Of a stretch of 64,000 bases of DNA, positions 32,365 to 44,670 are shown one piece after another. The stretch is taken from the NCBI GenBank assembly GCA_015501595.1, contig JADNRX010000235.1, positions 23,243 to 87,242 on the forward strand, written 5' to 3'. Within the stretch, counting starts at the first letter, position 1; each line of letters starts with the position of its first letter. A program made the translations under genes and the position numbers. A model generated the notes under the pieces. The model was not told where the DNA came from, searched no databases, and saw only the letters and a program-made list of their open reading frames with translations. Origin of the DNA: Hymenopellis radicata. Lineage: Eukaryota > Basidiomycota > Agaricomycetes > Agaricales > Physalacriaceae.

Positions 32365-32901
32365 ATGCTAGGTCAGTGTAATACTTCACAGCCATCATGT
32401 TGAATTCTGACTTGCAGACAGGAACTGTCATCGGTATGTTGCCAGACGGCTTGCGTCGAGCCGATTTCAACGTGTAAACAGACGCCTTGTCCTCTATTAC
32501 ACAGTTATTGTATCGTGCTGTCGAAGGTTCATACTCTTCTCCAAATCGCACTGCTTGTGCTTACGTCCCACAGCACTTCCCACGCCCGTTAAATATGGCG
32601 TCTACGCTCTACTCGGAGGCTTAGCCTGTGCTGTGGTGGCTCCGCTGAGTGTGCCAATTATTCTTGGGATCGTTTTTGGTGTTGGTGCGGCGGGGCCGGT
32701 AGCAGGGGGCCTCTTCGCCGGCTTCCAAGCTGCCGCCGCGGGCGGGGCTATTGCAGCTGGTTCCTTGCTACCATTCAAGGCATCGTGATGGGAGCTGCTT
32801 TACCTGCCATTGGCTATGTCGGCGCTGGGATCGTAGGAGCAGTCGCAGCTGTTGGCGCTCGAGCGCTAGCAGGTGTAATAAATGCACTAGGAGCACAATA
32901 A
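32365..32901 (+). pseudogene. Ifi-6-16 (ISG12)-like small hydrophobic protein, copy 1 (frameshifted)
   Basis: After small 5' exons (ATGCTAG at 32365, then ACAGGAACTG) the main exon gives PVKYGVYALLGGLACAVVAP and GAIAAGSLL. The frame then shifts by about 4 missing bases near 32765 compared with copy 2, and continues in another frame as GIVMGAALPAIGYVGAG and RALAGVINALGAQ* at 32901. The Gly/Ala-rich membrane region with AGS-x-x-ATIQ is typical of the Ifi-6-16 family. Animal members act at mitochondria or the nuclear envelope; the role of fungal ones is unknown. Confidence 0.6.
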
Positions 32902-33732
32902 GTCGTGTCTACCTTCGAGCGCGGGGTAGGCATGATATATAACATTGATGCATGTTCTGTTTATAGGCTTTCAAGTGGGGACAAATCCAAATGTTTGCTA
33001 ATGCGGGGGGAGGCTGTTGTATTGTTAATCGAGTGCTTTCATTTGTAGGTGACTTTTCCTTCCGTACCATCGCTTGTGGCTTTGTGTTCAAGGTCCGGTC
33101 TGCTGTCGTGATAACTCGTTTCCTGAATATTGCCCAAAAGTCTAAGATTAAGGTTTCCTTGTTTTTGAGTCCCTTACGCGGCAAGGACGAGCTTCCGTGC
33201 TGTAGAATCTCGCGGTCCGGAGACAGCAACTCTTCTCTAGGTGATCGGATGGCAGACGTTAACGTTGATCAATACTTTGTACGATGCAGGCTGTGATTCT
33301 GGCAGTAAGTACTTCTAACGGAGCTGTGAGTGCGGCATCACGTATACTAGGGGTACATTCTGACACAAATGCTGCGTAGAAGCCTGTAGAAGATTGAATA
33401 CACTGACTCGTGGCACTGCATCGTACCCCACCTTTAAATCCTGCAGTGAATGATGACGATGCTTCTCCACCATTGTTCTCTTTCTTCAACCATCATCCAT
33501 CTCATCGAGTATGTCAGGTGGGCTCAGTACCTTCGTAGTTTATTATGCTGCATTCTGACTTTCAGACAGCAACTACCACTAATCATGATTTTCCTCTGCC
33601 ACTGGTACGAAGTCGGCGCAACCTGCGTTCAAGAGATCTCTCACCGTCTCACCAGGCGCGCTGTCGTCCATTGGGCAAGCATCCTCAGGCTATCGTGGAA
33701 CTAAGCACGCTTCCGGTACGTACGAGATTTCG

Positions 33733-34277
33733 ATGAGGCGGCCAACGACCGAAATATTACGCCATAATCAGAACAAGGCGCTAAAGCAGTCAAGAAGGGC
33801 GTTCAAGCTGTGGAAGGTACGCATTCCCTCGAGTCGCACCGCCTCATGCTTAATTACGCGTTCAATATCACTTCCTACTCCCCTCAAATATGGCGTGTAC
33901 GCTGGACTCGGAGGCTTAGCGCAGCGCCGGTGGCGGCCCCGGCTATTCTTGGGAGCGTTTACGGTATCACCGCCACTGGGCCTGTCGCGGGAGGTGGCTT
34001 TGCTGTGGCCCAAGCTGCCGCTGGGACGATTGCAGCCGGCTCCTCTATGGCTACCATCCAAGGTATCGCTATGGGCGCCGCTTTACCTGTCGTCGGATAT
34101 GTCTCCGCTGCGGGAGTCGGAGCGTTGGGGCTCTTGGCGTCCGAGCATGCATCGACAGTGCTCCCGATGCGGCCAAGGGAGTGTCAGACAGCACGGAGAG
34201 CATTGTTGAGTCTCTCGAGTGTAAACCGAAGAGTGATTGCGCGCGATGAGGCCACGAGCATGTACATCCATTCATAG
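33733..34277 (+). pseudogene. Ifi-6-16 (ISG12)-like protein, copy 2 (frameshifted)
   Basis: One frame gives PLKYGVYAGLGGLA; at about 33920 one base appears lost and the next frame continues AAPVAAPAILGSVYGITATG, GGGFAVAQAAAGTIAAGSSM, ATIQGIAMGAALPVVGYVSA, ending 34277. The join lies exactly where copy 1 reads on without interruption. A 5' exon beginning ACAGCAACTACCAC near 33566 matches the leader exon of copy 1. Each copy thus has a different lesion. Confidence 0.6.
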
Positions 34278-34448
34278 TAGTCCTCTTTTTCTTAGACCTG
34301 GATTAATATGTAGTTGATTAGGGTATTTTGTTGAAATACATTGCCGGTTGACGGCGTACAGAACTATTGCGAGGATCCTGAAGTCATAAACCATCAGAGG
34401 AGGCGGGTCGGATAATCTGGATAACTCCTGGTTCTAAAAAATTACGCG

Positions 34449-35930
34449 TCAGGAAGGAGACAATGGACCGGCACAGGTGGAAGACATACTTGGATCCACC
34501 GGCGTCTCATTTCCGCCCGAGTCGCATGTCGCCTGTGTCAGCTCCACGTCGTGCGTTGTGAGAGCTGCGCCTGTAGAGCGCGAGTGTCTCCATCGTATTC
34601 CGAGAGATTCAGGGGTGGCATAGGCGCCACAAGTACAGCCCGAGTCAGTGTCTTCAACCGTTGACCCCATTCCACCCATGCGAGCCACGGATATCCTCAC
34701 TCTCGAGTTCAGCACCTGCAAAAGGGAAGTTTAGCGTAAGCATGCCGTTCATCAAACGCGACTACTTACTGCGAAGAAACTGTTTGAGTACATCTTGGTA
34801 AGAGCGATGCTCGGCAAGGTGTAGAAGTTTTTGTTCTTGAAGCCCAAGTAGAAGATGAGATCCAGCAGTGCACAGATGGCGCATATGGTGCCCGTTTCAA
34901 CGCTGAGCCGCACGATCTTGACGACGACAGCATCCGTAGAACGCACTCCTGTACGAGCCCGTAAGAGTGTCCAGGACATGGTCACTGCGATGACGGTATC
35001 GCACAGGGCAGTTCCTGCTAGCCAGAGCTATGTATATATCATCGTTAACTCGAATTCTAAGAAAAGACGAAGACAGCGAGTCGCACCGATATGACAACGT
35101 GAGATGTGTGATCAGCCTGGAGAACCGTGAAATGATTGAGTCGCTTTGCGCAATCTCCCGCGTACATCCCAGCGACGCATTGCGTGAGCGAAAACTGTTG
35201 AATTGTAAGAACATCCACCTTCGGCGCGAAACCATGAATAAGAGGAAAGATCACTCACCAGTATTATGGCACCTGGAATCCAGAAACGACCCGTCAGGAT
35301 CCATAGTCTCCATGCATAGAAGATTTGTACAACAAAGCTAACTAGTTACAATTGCGTCAGTTTATGGGAATAGTTGAAGAGTACGACGTGCTACTTACCG
35401 GTAGCCGCCATGACAGGTACCCCGAACCAGTATGTACCCATGAGGTCGAGTTCGGACATGTCTCCCCAGCTGCAGTACACGGGTCAGTGGGTTCAATGAA
35501 GACAAATTCGGTGCACAGACCCAAACCCAAAGTTCCTGAACGCATCTCGGGTATTAACGAAGGTCTGCGCCAGTTCCAAAAGGAACACAAATACGGTTAG
35601 AGCTTTCGTCGGCCATAAACGATCATTTGGGAAGGCAAGATAATATATATCTGTTACCGTGCTGTCAATTTGCTGTCATCGTTCATTAATGAATGTTATT
35701 TACATGCCTGCACACATAGGATCCCGAATAGACCCCAGTTGAAGAAGTGCCCAAGGAGCTGTAGAGGCATAACGCGTTGTTGGTGATTGCATTCGGAGGA
35801 GAAATTGCACCGAAATTCACCAAGGGACCAGTACTATTTTCGTGAGCCAAAACCGTGTAATCGACATATTTGAGACTCACAGCTCTGCGATGTTGTCGGG
35901 AATAGCGATGCTGGAGTTACCAGAAGACAT
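34449..35930 (-). CDS. DUF6534 multi-pass membrane protein (a)
   Basis: Start ATG 35930 (MSSGNSSIAIPDNIAEL). A 13-nt microexon (35821-35833) supplies T-G-P-L before LLGHFFNWGLFGILCVQ. Further exons include SFVVQ-type and ARTGVRSTDAVVVKIVRLSV, ETGTICAICALLDLIFYL and SIALTKMYSNSFFA, then LNSRVRISVARMGG. The tail is Ser/Thr-rich and ends PLSPS*. Seven hydrophobic spans are expected in the family. DUF6534 proteins are abundant in Agaricomycetes, with no proven function. Confidence 0.8.
35821..35833 (-). other. 13-nt microexon of DUF6534 gene (a)
   Basis: TACTGGTCCCTTG on the minus strand is bounded by AG and GTGAAT. It joins ..GAGCT to CTCCTTGGG, giving E-L-T-G-P-L-L-L-G without a frame break. 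Confidence 0.75.
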
Positions 35931-35995
35931 GTGAGAAAGACTGAAGGGCGTGGGGGATGAAGAAGATGCCAAAGACTCGCCGTATCATTTTCCGA

Positions 35996-36006
35996 GCTAT
36001 ATATCG
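35996..36006 (-). promoter_or_regulatory. TATA box of DUF6534 gene (a)
   Basis: CGATATATAGC on the minus strand lies about 70 bp upstream of ATG 35930, very like the glyoxal oxidase TATA region. Confidence 0.45.
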
Positions 36007-37515
36007 ACCAGAACGTAAGATCTGATGTCAGCATCCGCATTGAGAGCTGTATTGCCCGGGATTCCATGAAGGGCGGCAGGCAGACATTGCTAAGAGCGTC
36101 TGATCCCAATGATCGTTGCGTTTATAACGCGACGATTACAAGAGAAACAACGGGCTTGTTCCGAACCTAGGAGCGTTGTGTGCCAATCTGTCCCGAATCC
36201 GTTGTTCAAGGAGAAAATGAGTGACGACGAGTATTTCGGGGCATTCGCCGTCGTGGTAAGACGCAGTCACAGGCGCATTTAATGAAGAGCGAGCCTGATC
36301 GTAAGGCCAATCAGTGATTTTACCATTTCCTTAAGCACTTAACAATGATTGCTCTCTTGATGGCCATACAGAGTGGCATGTGGGCCGTATCAGCATGTGA
36401 TGAAGTTCTGCACCTAGGCAGCGTCGCGCTTGAGAGGGTTCAGGTCTCGGTAATGCTGTTGAATACATCAGTCCCCGGTCAAGTATGAACGCGTGGAGTG
36501 GAAATGTCAAACATTGCGTCAGTGAATGTGCGCTATCAACAAGCAAGGGAACCAGACACTGGCTCTAGCAAGGTCGAGAATCGAAGTTGGAGATCCAAGG
36601 AAATGGGACCGGGACCAGACTTGAGCGGGATGACGAGAAAATCAGTACGTTTTGTCCGGCCAAATGGAAAAGAGACTTCGGCGACCATACGACATGAGTG
36701 TAGTCCGAGAACAGCTAATATGACGAAGACATTTATGGCGCGAGTACAAAATGTAAGCGCGGTTGCGTCGCCCTGGCTTGCCAAGTTGGATGCCGCGGCC
36801 TCGTATGCGACTTGCAAACGTTTGTGCCTGGTGGGTTTGTGAGGTCAAGGCGGCGCTGTCCACAGTGACAAGTTTTCTCGCTCATTGCGCCAGATGCAAA
36901 GTAGCCTATCGGTTTGTTTCAGCTGTTCAGATTTGGGGGGAAAGTCCTGCTCCAATCCAGTGTGAAGCGAGACAGGAAGGTGACAGGCTAGAGCAAAATG
37001 GACGGTAACAGCGGCGTGACCGGTATCACATGTCGTGACAGTGCGACCTTCTCCTCGACCTTTCGTCGTTCGACCCTGCTACGCAGTGCTACCAACGTGT
37101 GTTCTTCCAGGTTCTTCCGCATTGCATGGACGCGTAGAAGAAACGCGTCCTCATTTGATGTGACCCTTATCTTCAAGCACTCATACGCCTCGTCGCCTCC
37201 TACCTTCCAGGACCTTCTACAGTTTGAGGGTAAAGCCCCTTTCCTGATGCGCTGAACTGTAGCCCTCCATATTCTACAACTTACAAGACGGTAAACCGAC
37301 CAGAAGATAAGTATAGCATCAGTGGCATCAATCATCACATCACACGTTGTTCTTCGGCGTGTCAACTGTCTGCAGGAGCGCACTCAATGGTGCTACCCGG
37401 ATCAACTGGGTCCGCGTAGTAACACACTGTCGGGAGCCGGACGGTGGGAAATGTCGCATCTTTTAAACACTTTTGATACGACGACGACGATCGTCAATGC
37501 TACGTCTTCCCCAGC
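36007..37515. other. intergenic, no supported gene
   Basis: Minus-strand frames at 36536-36817 and 36988-37383 (93 and 131 codons) show hydrophobic or basic stretches but no domain, splice partner or paralogue. They could be parts of an unrecognised gene. Confidence 0.3.
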
Positions 37516-38777
37516 ATGGACCAACCCGCGATACCACTCGGAAAACTGTACGCCTTGATGTCCTGCATTGAACGAGCTAACTAGTCTATTGTTTACTTAA
37601 AGAGCGGTCCCGATGGTGAGTAATCTTGTTCCTCACCTTTCTCACCTTTCTCATTCTTTGGAAGCTCCTGGGCCACTTCATGAACGTTGGGCTTTTCGGG
37701 GTGCTCTGCGTTCAGGTCTGTACGTACCGAGATTGTTCCGCTTCGACGATAACTGCTGACTCCCATGCTAGTCCTGTACTTCCAAGCCTTCAGTAAAGAT
37801 CACTTGTGGGTGAAGTGTTTCGTGGCTTGGATCACTTTCATCGAAATCGTTCAAACTGTTCTGGTAATGATTGATGGCGTCAGAGTGTTTGGAACTGGAT
37901 GGGGAAACTTGGACGAACTGGGTGCCGTTGGAATGATGTGGTTCAGTGTGCCAATATTGACGAGCATCCGTACGTCTTCGTCCCGCCATCTTTCGTAACT
38001 AATCGTAAAGCATTTCAGTCAGCCTTTTCGCTCAACTATTCTTTACATGGCGAATTCTCATCCTGAGTAAAGCAATATGGATGCCTACAGTTGTCTTATT
38101 GGTATGGGATTGACGATAGCGCATTCTCTGATACTCATCAGGTCTTTAGGTATCAATCGTGCAGTGTGTTGGAGGAATATGGACGGGCGCTAAGGCACAT
38201 CAACTGAACGACTACATGAACAGCCAACAGCAATTGTTTGCGGCTGTATCTGTTAGTGTTGACCTTCCCTGCACCACCTATCATTCTGATTTTCCTAGGT
38301 GTGGCTGGGTGGAGCCGCGACTGCCGATCTCATCATCGCAGGGAGTTTACTGTTCTACCTTCACCAATCTCAGACCGATGATCTCGCGTCGGCGAGCCCG
38401 ATGTATGTCAAGGTTCTAAGATTAATCATCGAAACCGGATTGCTCTGTGCTGTTATCGCGGTACTGGATTTAATACTGTTCCTGGTGTTCCGACGTTACA
38501 ATTATCACTTCGCGCTATCTACAGCGCTCTGCAAGCTTTATTCGAACAGTCTGCTTGTGGTGAATCCCTGTCTAATGACTTCGTATATCGTCAGTCACTG
38601 AAAAACATCTTACAGGTTCTCAACTCGCGCGCATTTGTAAGACGCGGCCTTTCGACGAACGATATAAACACTTTCTCGTTACTTGACACTCCGTCGATGG
38701 ATGTTCGGCTACGTAACATGGCTATAGACGAACCCAGAAAGAGCATTCACGACTTGCGTTCACGTTTCGGGAGCTAA
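37516..38777 (+). CDS. DUF6534 multi-pass membrane protein (b)
   Basis: Start ATG 37516 (MDQPAIPLGKL), microexon 37603-37615 (A-V-P-M), then LLGHFMNVGLFGVLCVQ. The exon at 37772 has YFQAFSKDHLWVKCFVAWIT and GAVGMMWFSVPILTS. Next are LFFTWRILILSKAIWMPT, IVQCVGGIWTGAKAHQLN, GGAATADLIIAGSLLFYL and RLIIETGLLCAVIAVLDLI, then KLYSNSLLVV and a final exon VLNSRAFVRRGLSTNDINTF ending at 38777. All exons join in frame. The tail is shorter than in (a) and (c). Confidence 0.8.
37603..37615 (+). other. 13-nt microexon of DUF6534 gene (b)
   Basis: AGCGGTCCCGATG lies between AAAG and GTGAGT. It is needed to join the first exon to LLGHF in frame and has the same length and position as in the three paralogues. 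Confidence 0.65.
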
Positions 38778-39230
38778 TGTGCTTACGCACAACAGAGCCC
38801 TCCTATAGATATATCTTTGGAGGACCAGTACTCTGGACACTGACAGGAAACCACTTAGTATACGTTGGATGATGCCATATCCTCAATCGCAGTACTTCAG
38901 ACATGTGAATCAAACCTCGTTCAATTAGAGGGAGTTCTTCGAGCTGTGTCAACTGTCTGTGAGTTAATGGGGTAAGTTCAAGGACATGCAGGTCACCGCG
39001 GGCGTGCGAGTCACGTTGTAATTGAACTTCGGCTTTAGGAGGACACGGCTAGTGGGACGTTAGATCTCAGCGTACGGGCCAACTCCTGGTCCAGGATGAT
39101 CGGCAGCCTTGGACACGCCGGGCATGCGTAATCGTTCCTCTGCTTCCGTATGGCCGATCTCTTCAAGTTCAAGTTGACCAGACTACGATACGCCGACGAT
39201 AGATACTAGTACATAGTACAGACGCAAGAT
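38778..39230. other. intergenic, no gene seen
   Basis: Lies between the 3' ends of convergent genes (b) and the GMC pseudogene. No frame of note. Confidence 0.4.
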
Positions 39231-41723
39231 TCATAGACGTGCGCGTATAATATCAGCAGCCTGAAAGTACTCAAAAGTTAGCTTCCCGTGATGCTATCAT
39301 CACTATCAACAACAGACCTTTTCACCAATCGCATAAGCGTAGCTTTGAGTATTCGAAGAGCTGAGCTGCATGGATATCAACACATGCCCCCAAACACGAT
39401 AAAGAAACCTGCGCTCTCTCACCAGAGGAATAATCGAACAATCAACAACTCGTAGATTCTCAGTTCCATACACCTTCAAATCCGCATCAACCACCCCGCC
39501 CAGCTCACGAGGCATCATCGCCGCCGTCCCGACTGGATGATGTACCGTCCCAAGCGTTTCGCCCGCAAATTTGCCCAGATCAGAGTTGTTTTTCTCTCCA
39601 GGTACAGTGATACCTGTGATCACATCCTTAACCGGCGGTGTCTGACAGAGCTTCTCAACAAATTCAATCGCGCGTACAAGGATCTCGCGGTCGGTAGGAT
39701 TCGCCAAGTATCTGGGATCGACATTGGGAGGCACCTCGTGAGAAGCAGACGAGATGTGTACGCGACCGCGCGTGAATGGGTGCGAATAGGCCGTTAAAAT
39801 GGACGTATAGCGTTTTAATGGATCTGGGGTGACTCCAGGGACTGGGTAATGCCCGTTGAGGGTTAGAATTCTAATTCATAGTCAGCCCCGCGAGAAAGTC
39901 ATTGTCGTGGACATAAACACACTGGCTGAACGGTTGACTGCCATCCTTGACCCAGCGCCGAAGGATCTCGTATTGCTTCTCGATACCTTTGCGAACTGTT
40001 GGATCAAGAGTGGGAAATAGATCTGGTTCTGAGTCGGCTTCAGTTTGAGACCAAGCAGCGACATCATCTGGGCTTCCAATGGCGGAGGCCGGAAGGAAGG
40101 CAAAGCAGGACGAGACTCCAGCCAAAAGTCCGTCACCTTTCTTGCTAGAAACACAGTCAGATAATGTACAGAATGGAGTGTTAGGAATCGTACTAAAGTT
40201 CTTGCTGTTCAGCAGCTTCCTTGGGATCCGAAAACACCTCGAATGACTTGAAAATGTTTTTGCGTTTCTACGATATTCGGTGCAAATGCATGATCCTCTG
40301 TAATGTTCTGTTAATTCGTGATACAAGACGGGAGAAAGCGCATACGAAGATTCTCGCCGACCCCTGGGAGATTGACAACACACTCAAGGCCGAACGACTT
40401 CAGGATAGAAGCGTTACCGATGCCTGAGAGTTCTAGTATCTGCGGGGTATGCAAAGAGCCTTGAAGAAGAGAACGTCAGTGCCCGTGGACGCGATACGCA
40501 CTTCACGAGACTGGCCTGCAGAGACAACGACTTCTTTCGTCGCTTTTACGGTGTCGGTCTTCCCATCGAATCGAACTTCAACCCCATTTGCTTTATTTCC
40601 TTCGAACGTAATCTAGAAAGGCGTTCAGCCGCAACGTTAAGTAAACGCACATAAGTAACACACCTTGGAGACCGAGACCTCCGTCACCACGAGTAGATTC
40701 GGCAAGGCCTCATTTGGAGCAAAGTATTCAGAAGCGGCATAGGAGCGTTTCGAAATAGAGGAATCGACGGATGTCGGAGCAAGGAAACAGCCTACAGGAC
40801 GCCCGTCGCTCTTAATAGATTGTCAGCGCAAGCGTGTGGATCACAGGCGTGAACCCACGGCTTCAGGTTTCCTGTAAATACCCATGGTTTCAAGACCGTC
40901 AAGCAGCGGTATCACCATCTCGCGATGTGAGCTGGGTAAGAGCTGGCGATCGCACCGCTCGTGCCGTGATACTTCGCGTCCGGGATGGCGGAAGCCTTTT
41001 TTGCATCGACAGACGGCGGCAAGGATTGAAGGCGCTCACTCTAGTATCGTGACGATTAGTACTGGTGGGTGAAAGTGGGCCGCGTCAAACCCTCTTCATG
41101 TAGTGCAGCATGCTCTCCCAGTTCCATCCGGTGTTCCCAAACTCTTCCAACACGTTGAATTCTTCCTTTGAAGGTCGTACGAAGCCCAAGAAGTTCAGCT
41201 GTCAGAGTCGATTTAGAAAAATTGACATCAAGATTGAAAGCGGACTGCGAGTGAAACGTAAGAGCGATGAGCCGCCCAACCCTTTCCCATGCGAGTTGAG
41301 AATGCGCCTATTCGCGGCATGAACTTGGGGTACCTGTAAATGGCGTGTTACTTAAGTGTTGGTAGTGGCGACACCTCGCCATACTGTGTAGTATGTCCAA
41401 TCATATTTGGGGTTATGAATAGCACGAGACATCATTCCTACACGAATGATGCTGTTAGTATATCGCTTCTAGCAGTTGTATGCTTTCTACCTGGGATATC
41501 AACCAATGGATCGTTTTCGTGATACACGCCCGCTTCGAGGACAGCGACGGTGGTTTCAGGACAACCCGTCGCGAGTCTGTACACGGCGATGTCAGCGGGA
41601 TGAAATTGGGAAGGGAAGAGCTGACCTAGCAGCAAGGGTTAAGCCGCTGGTTCCGCCACCAATGATGAGGACGTCGATGGGGCATTCATGCTTGAGTAGA
41701 GCTTCAAGTGAGATTATAGGCAT
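39231..41723 (-). pseudogene. GMC oxidoreductase (aryl-alcohol-oxidase-like), copy 1 (frameshifted)
   Basis: Start ATG 41723 (MPIISLEALLKHECPIDV) with the FAD motif IIGGGTSGLTLAAR. Exons follow: PETTVAVLEAGVYHENDP, MSRAIHNPKYDWTYYTV, HAANRRILNSHGKGLGGSS, LNFLGFVRPSKEEFNVLEEF and PDAKYHGTSGAIASSYPAH. Here one base is missing near 40919-40924, so the frame hits a stop; VIPLLDGLETMGIYR lies in the next frame. The rest is well kept: [51 protein letters not shown] and SSNTQSYAYAIGEK, ending ADIIRARL*. No signal peptide. It is the closest relative of the plus-strand gene at 48819. Confidence 0.82.
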
Positions 41724-42558
41724 GATGATGGTGTTGACGTGAGGACGCAAACAGATGTCTCAAATCCACGGCGGTCCGATCTCTTCGGGCCGAAAGGCTG
41801 GAAATGCCAGCATCAAGATAGTCCGGTTGAGTGCAAAGACTTGCGCCGAATGTCAATAGGGTGGGACAAAGAGCGTGTGAACTTTCAAGCGCGCCTTTAG
41901 CGCTCAGCGTCCAATACATTCCTTCGAAGCGGGATTACGAGCATTGAAGTGTTCATCGGCCGTCATTTGTACAGTTTTAGTAGGCTGCTTTGAACCAAAA
42001 AAAACACGTCAGTCACGGCCCACGCGTCGACTTCGGTGATAGCAGTCGCATTACTGATGCAGAACGCGAGAAATACTTGGCAGCTTCAGGCTCAGCGGCC
42101 ACATACGTAACACGCTTGAGAAGGAAGAAGATTAGGAAGGTACCAGTTGTCGAAAGCGACTCGGAAAAAGAACTGCACAATTGCAAACAAGTTCATCTTC
42201 TAAAAAGTAATCATTTGACACTGTCTGTAGACCTGAAAGCAAAAGAGTTAACAAGAGGAGGATCTGACCTTAGACAAGTATCTGGCAGCAGAGAACTCAC
42301 ACTACCCTGACTTCGCCGCCAGAAAGAGGAGTGTGATCCAGTGGCTCTCCTACTGCCATATTCATTGCGGTGCTAGAGCAGGTACTATTCAGATGGGCCT
42401 TAGAAACGTACACCGTGGAGGGAGAGATTCGCTGGCTAGCTAGAACGCGCAAAGAAAGAGGAGCGGTCGAGACCGTCTGAAAGTAGAAATGCGATCGGAC
42501 AGGAGCTCCCGTGACTCGGGTAACGGCACCCTTTTTGGAATTGTACGTAGTCGGCTTA
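41724..42558. other. intergenic, no supported gene
   Basis: A basic 106-codon frame at 41990 lacks an ATG and any known domain. Otherwise featureless. Confidence 0.35.
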
Positions 42559-43163
42559 CAGCTAAGTTCATATTTTTACGGAATCGTGATTTCTATTTCC
42601 CAAGTATGTGGTTGTGTTTGGTCGGGACCCCAGAAGGACCAGGGAAGTGAGAGTGCCAACAAAAAGGTAGCCTTTGAGTGGCGGGGCGCAGATGGTGGTC
42701 GGAAGAGGTATTACTTACTGTCCCGTATGGATGCTGCTGATGAGCCATCGGAACAAGACTGCGAGACGTGGTCGGGCTGATTGGTTCCCGCTTCCGCCTC
42801 AGAGCTTTACTCCCGTCATTGACCCAGAGTTGCAGGCAGTAGTACTGACTCGTACATTATTATTGATACTTACTGTTGCAACACTCTCGTTTGTGATCTA
42901 ACTTCGTCATGTCCTTACTATGCTATTTTAGTTGATCTCGATGTATTTTATTCATTCTAGCCTATAGTACATATTCTATACCTATCAGCATCTACTTAAC
43001 TTCAATGTTGTGAGCCCGCAACACGTTCACATCTCATTCTATGTGCAGTCAGTGCGCTTGCTAGTGCGTGCTGACCAGGCGCGGTGGCTCTGGGGTCCCG
43101 ACCAAACACAACCACATACTTGGGAAGCGAAAATGCGATTCCGTAAAGATATGAACTTAGCTG
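42559..43163. mobile_element. TIR element (MITE-like), about 605 bp
   Basis: The outer 75 bp at each end are inverted copies: CAGCTAAGTTCATA...CCCAAGTATGTGGTTGTGTT..GGTCGGGACCCCAGA on the left, with its complement on the right (few mismatches). TA lies outside each end, fitting a TA-target DNA transposon. The interior has no transposase frame, so it is non-autonomous. Confidence 0.75.
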
Positions 43164-43248
43164 TAACACATCGTTTCCTCGTTTTGGACGTGGGCGCCAA
43201 CGCCATCTTTCTCTCCTCCACTCGCGTTCCAGCCGCTACCTCTCCGTC

Positions 43249-43863
43249 ATGGCTTCAGCCACTCTCCCTATAGCGCCTCAACCTAGAGTCATCGCGGTCC
43301 CTATCAGGATGTCCACTTTTGGCATCAATGTTACCTCCGCCATATTGTCCATCCAGCAAACAGCTTCGACTAGTAGACTGCATTCCGACGAAGCCCGCTC
43401 TGCCCTCTACTATCCCGCCTCAAATTACGCTTTTTCTGGATGCTGATAGCGTTGTGGAGCCTTCTTGTACGGAGGAACAGGACACGCCCAAGCGTAGATC
43501 GGTGATTACAGCAAGATCAGAGACTCGCCGACGACGCCCCGCGCTTCAAGGTTTCGCCCGACGATGATCTCTTCAGCTTCACCTCCTTCGTCACCGCTCG
43601 CTAGTGCAACTTACGATGCAGCCCACTCCTCTTACTCTCCGCACTCCCCGTCCCTGATGAAACGCCTTTTCGAAGACGAAGTAGCGTCAAGCCGTCTATG
43701 CAAGAAGTCTCGCATGCTCAAGGACTCCAATCAAGAGCGGAAGTCTGGACAACTGGTTGGTGAATCATTCCAAGCGAGGTACGAATCGGATAACCGGCAG
43801 CGGGGAACCAACAGGAGCATCGGAAAGCGTACGAAGGAGCATGCGCCGTTTATAGGGGGCTGA
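43249..43863 (+). other. possible unidentified gene in overlapping frames
   Basis: Three successive plus-strand frames overlap: MASATLPIAPQPRVIAV from 43249, a Pro/Arg-rich frame from 43319, and MISSASPPSSPLASATYD from 43564 to a stop at 43863. Together they could be exons of a Ser/Arg-rich protein, but no domain or convincing splice sites were found. Confidence 0.2.
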
Positions 43864-44517
43864 CGTGCAGGAGGAGTCATCAGACGATGTGCTCTCCCAT
43901 CAGTAAATTGATGCCTGGTCATTTTCATCCAGTGGGGAGCGGGTGGAGGGCGGTTGGCAAAAGAGAACTGCGAGGGAGAAAGAGAATGCGGCCTGATAAT
44001 CGGTTTGGGTGGATATTCGTACATATTTTACTATCAATACACTCGCTCGCAAAACCTTTTTGTTATGACTATTATGCTATTCATTATGCTCGTCCGCACT
44101 TGCCTCTCGCAAGATTTGAATTGTCCTTCATTGGCCTGGGGGTCGTTCCTTGTTGGCACGTTGTTCATGAAACCAAACAGTATTTATCCCATCATCATTG
44201 TACGACTTCTCAGATTCATCGTCGTGCTGTCTCGGTTTGCGCCTCTGTGCGCCCTTCGTCGTCCTTAAGTCCGCCAACTTGCCTCTGGCTTCTCCTCCAA
44301 GTTCAACAAACACGTAGGCCAGCTAGTATGTTCATCCGTTGAGATCGGTGCGAACAGGATCCATATTCCGCTGGTAAAAGCGGTATTGCTCCTCCGTTTG
44401 AAACCGAGGTGGAGATTTCAAGTTGAATGCTTAAGTATTGTGCGACGTCGTGGTGGAGACATGGAAAACGATCGCCCACCGCTGCCCGGAAAAAGCCCTC
44501 TGCTACTGCTTGAGGCC

Positions 44518-44670
44518 AATAAAAGCCTGCGAGCCATCTCTCGTAGCACAACCGAAAAGCCTGCGAGCCATCTCTCGTAGCACAAAAAAGAGCCTCGAAC
44601 ATTCCGTTCTGAGCATCATCAAGCAAAAAAGAGCCTCGGACATGCCGTTCCGAGCACCGTCAAGCACGCA
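44518..44670 (+). repeat. two adjacent tandem duplications
   Basis: AAAAGCCTGCGAGCCATCTC recurs 34 bp on (44521 and 44555). Directly after, AAAAAGAGCCTCGAACATTC recurs 42 bp on with three changes. These give two short duplicated blocks in a row. Confidence 0.65.

Noticed and set aside
36988..37383. 131-codon basic minus-strand frame
   Set aside because: Contains plausible helices but no family match, no paralogue in the window, and no upstream promoter motif; left as intergenic.
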